This document shows positions 63,065-64,000 of a DNA stretch of 64,000 bases, piece by piece. Numbering within the stretch: position 1 is the first letter of the stretch; every line of letters begins with the position of its first letter. The translations under genes were made by a program, and so were the position numbers. Under the pieces are notes generated by a model. It was given only the letters and a program-made list of their open reading frames with translations. It ran no database searches and had not been told where the DNA came from. Source of the DNA: Lytechinus pictus (lineage: Eukaryota; Echinodermata; Echinoidea; Temnopleuroida; Toxopneustidae); contig NC_087261.1 of the NCBI RefSeq assembly GCF_037042905.1, positions 18,040,917-18,104,916 of the forward strand, read 5' to 3'.

Positions 63065-64000
63065 GTTAGTTGTTTTAATTTGATGACCATGAATAATTTT
63101 TTTTTTTTTTTTTTTTTTTTTTGGGGGGGTGGGGTAAATTTATCTATTTAGATAGTCAAATCAAAATCGTAATTAAATTAGTTCGGGTTTGTCAAGGTTT
63201 TCCTTCTCGCGATTATACCAGACTGGTAGGTTTGCTTTGCCCCCACATGCATCCCTGCAATGATTTGTTAATGAAAAGAACCAGAACCAAGCATTCGTGC
63301 CCTCAGTTTCTTTGCACTCTACCCTGAACAAAAATGATTAATTCAAATCAAAAATCCTACAGACGTTATCTTTAAAAAATCATTGCAACATTCAAATCTG
63401 ACGAGATTCTGTAACTTGTGAAATATGAAATCAAAGAAGGAGAACATGCATAAAATCCCATTTCAAAGATTAATCCTTCAATTAAAGATGAAGGTAGCGT
63501 AATTCCTACGAGACCTGAGGTATCAAAATTTGAGATGTTGGATATGAGATATAAATATAGTGCAAAGGAGGGGTCGTGACGAATTATCATACATCCCCGC
63601 CTCCCACATTCACACATACACGCGCCAAAAGTGAGAGAAAGTGTGAAAAAAACGCCCTGACAGTAAACAGCAACTCTCCACAGTTTTTGCCCCGCTCCAT
63701 CATCATGATCATGTCCATGTAGGATCCATCATGTTCACCACCCCCCTCGAGAAATAAATACAGACAGAAAGCATGAAGGAAAGATTATTTTTTTATTTTT
63801 TTCAAACTAAATTTCACGTTGGTCTTTATTCAGATTAGCCGGGGCCTTAAGTCAAGATAATATTTAGAACCAGGTAGAAGAGTGCCTGCAAAATGATTGC
63901 AATAGCTTTCGCAATTCGATCCACAGCTCTGTCTCGGCAAAGAATAAAGTTTGACCAATCATAGATATGTGTGGTTTTTTTTACATTACTATGTGAGGTA
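63065..64000. other. Gene B intron 1 (start)
   Basis: A T-run then G-run at 63099-63133. No further exon was found before the window ends. Confidence 0.6.

Overview
This is a 64 kb piece of an animal (metazoan) nuclear genome. The evidence is a multi-exon plexin gene with GT/AG introns, an intact APE-type LINE, tRNA-derived SINEs, many foldback/MITE-like elements and AT-rich microsatellites. The combination of repeats (CGCTCGCGCTTCGCGCTCGC boxes, TTGTCTCGCCT-bounded elements, CCCAGATGGG/CCCATATGGG arrays) and the sequence style suggest a marine deuterostome invertebrate, most likely an echinoderm such as a sea urchin. That taxonomic guess comes from memory of such repeats and is not proven by the sequence.

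Layout. 1-9432: right end of a tandem array with a unit of about 1.44 kb (six full units plus one truncated unit), running off the left edge. 9433-18213: AT microsatellites, then a large inverted repeat (arms 11308-11672 and 17141-17503). The space between its arms holds a 495-bp MITE and an intact 1008-codon LINE (13691-16717). 18214-47757: thirty + strand exons of plexin gene A, with the extreme end of the Sema domain, PSI, IPT, one transmembrane segment and the split RasGAP domain with its Rho-binding insert. Its introns carry an L1/Tx1-like remnant, CGCTCGCG-box repeats, nested foldback elements, a LINE fragment, a SINE with an 11-bp target duplication, a 154-bp tandem repeat and several MITEs. 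47758-61992: repeat-rich intergenic DNA. It includes a second copy of the GAAGAG-ended element, a long foldback, a CAGGTAGC-ended element set in a minisatellite, and a diverged lone copy of part of the 1.44 kb satellite unit (59238-59702). 61993-63064: first coding exon (340 codons: signal peptide and most of a Sema domain) of a second plexin, gene B, which continues beyond the right edge.

The two plexins are head-to-tail neighbours, which suggests a local duplication. Gene A is odd in five ways. Most of the Sema domain is absent from 18 kb of upstream sequence. The third PSI region is missing between exons 7 and 8. There is an in-frame TAA in exon 14. The usual Arg-Arg of the first RasGAP arginine motif is replaced by Thr-Lys. 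Its AATAAA overlaps its stop codon. All thirty exon junctions nevertheless keep a consistent reading phase. Gene A is therefore either a young pseudogene, a null allele, or a divergent plexin in which the TAA is bypassed by alternative splicing. No CRISPR array, bacterial operon or true rRNA/tRNA gene was seen.
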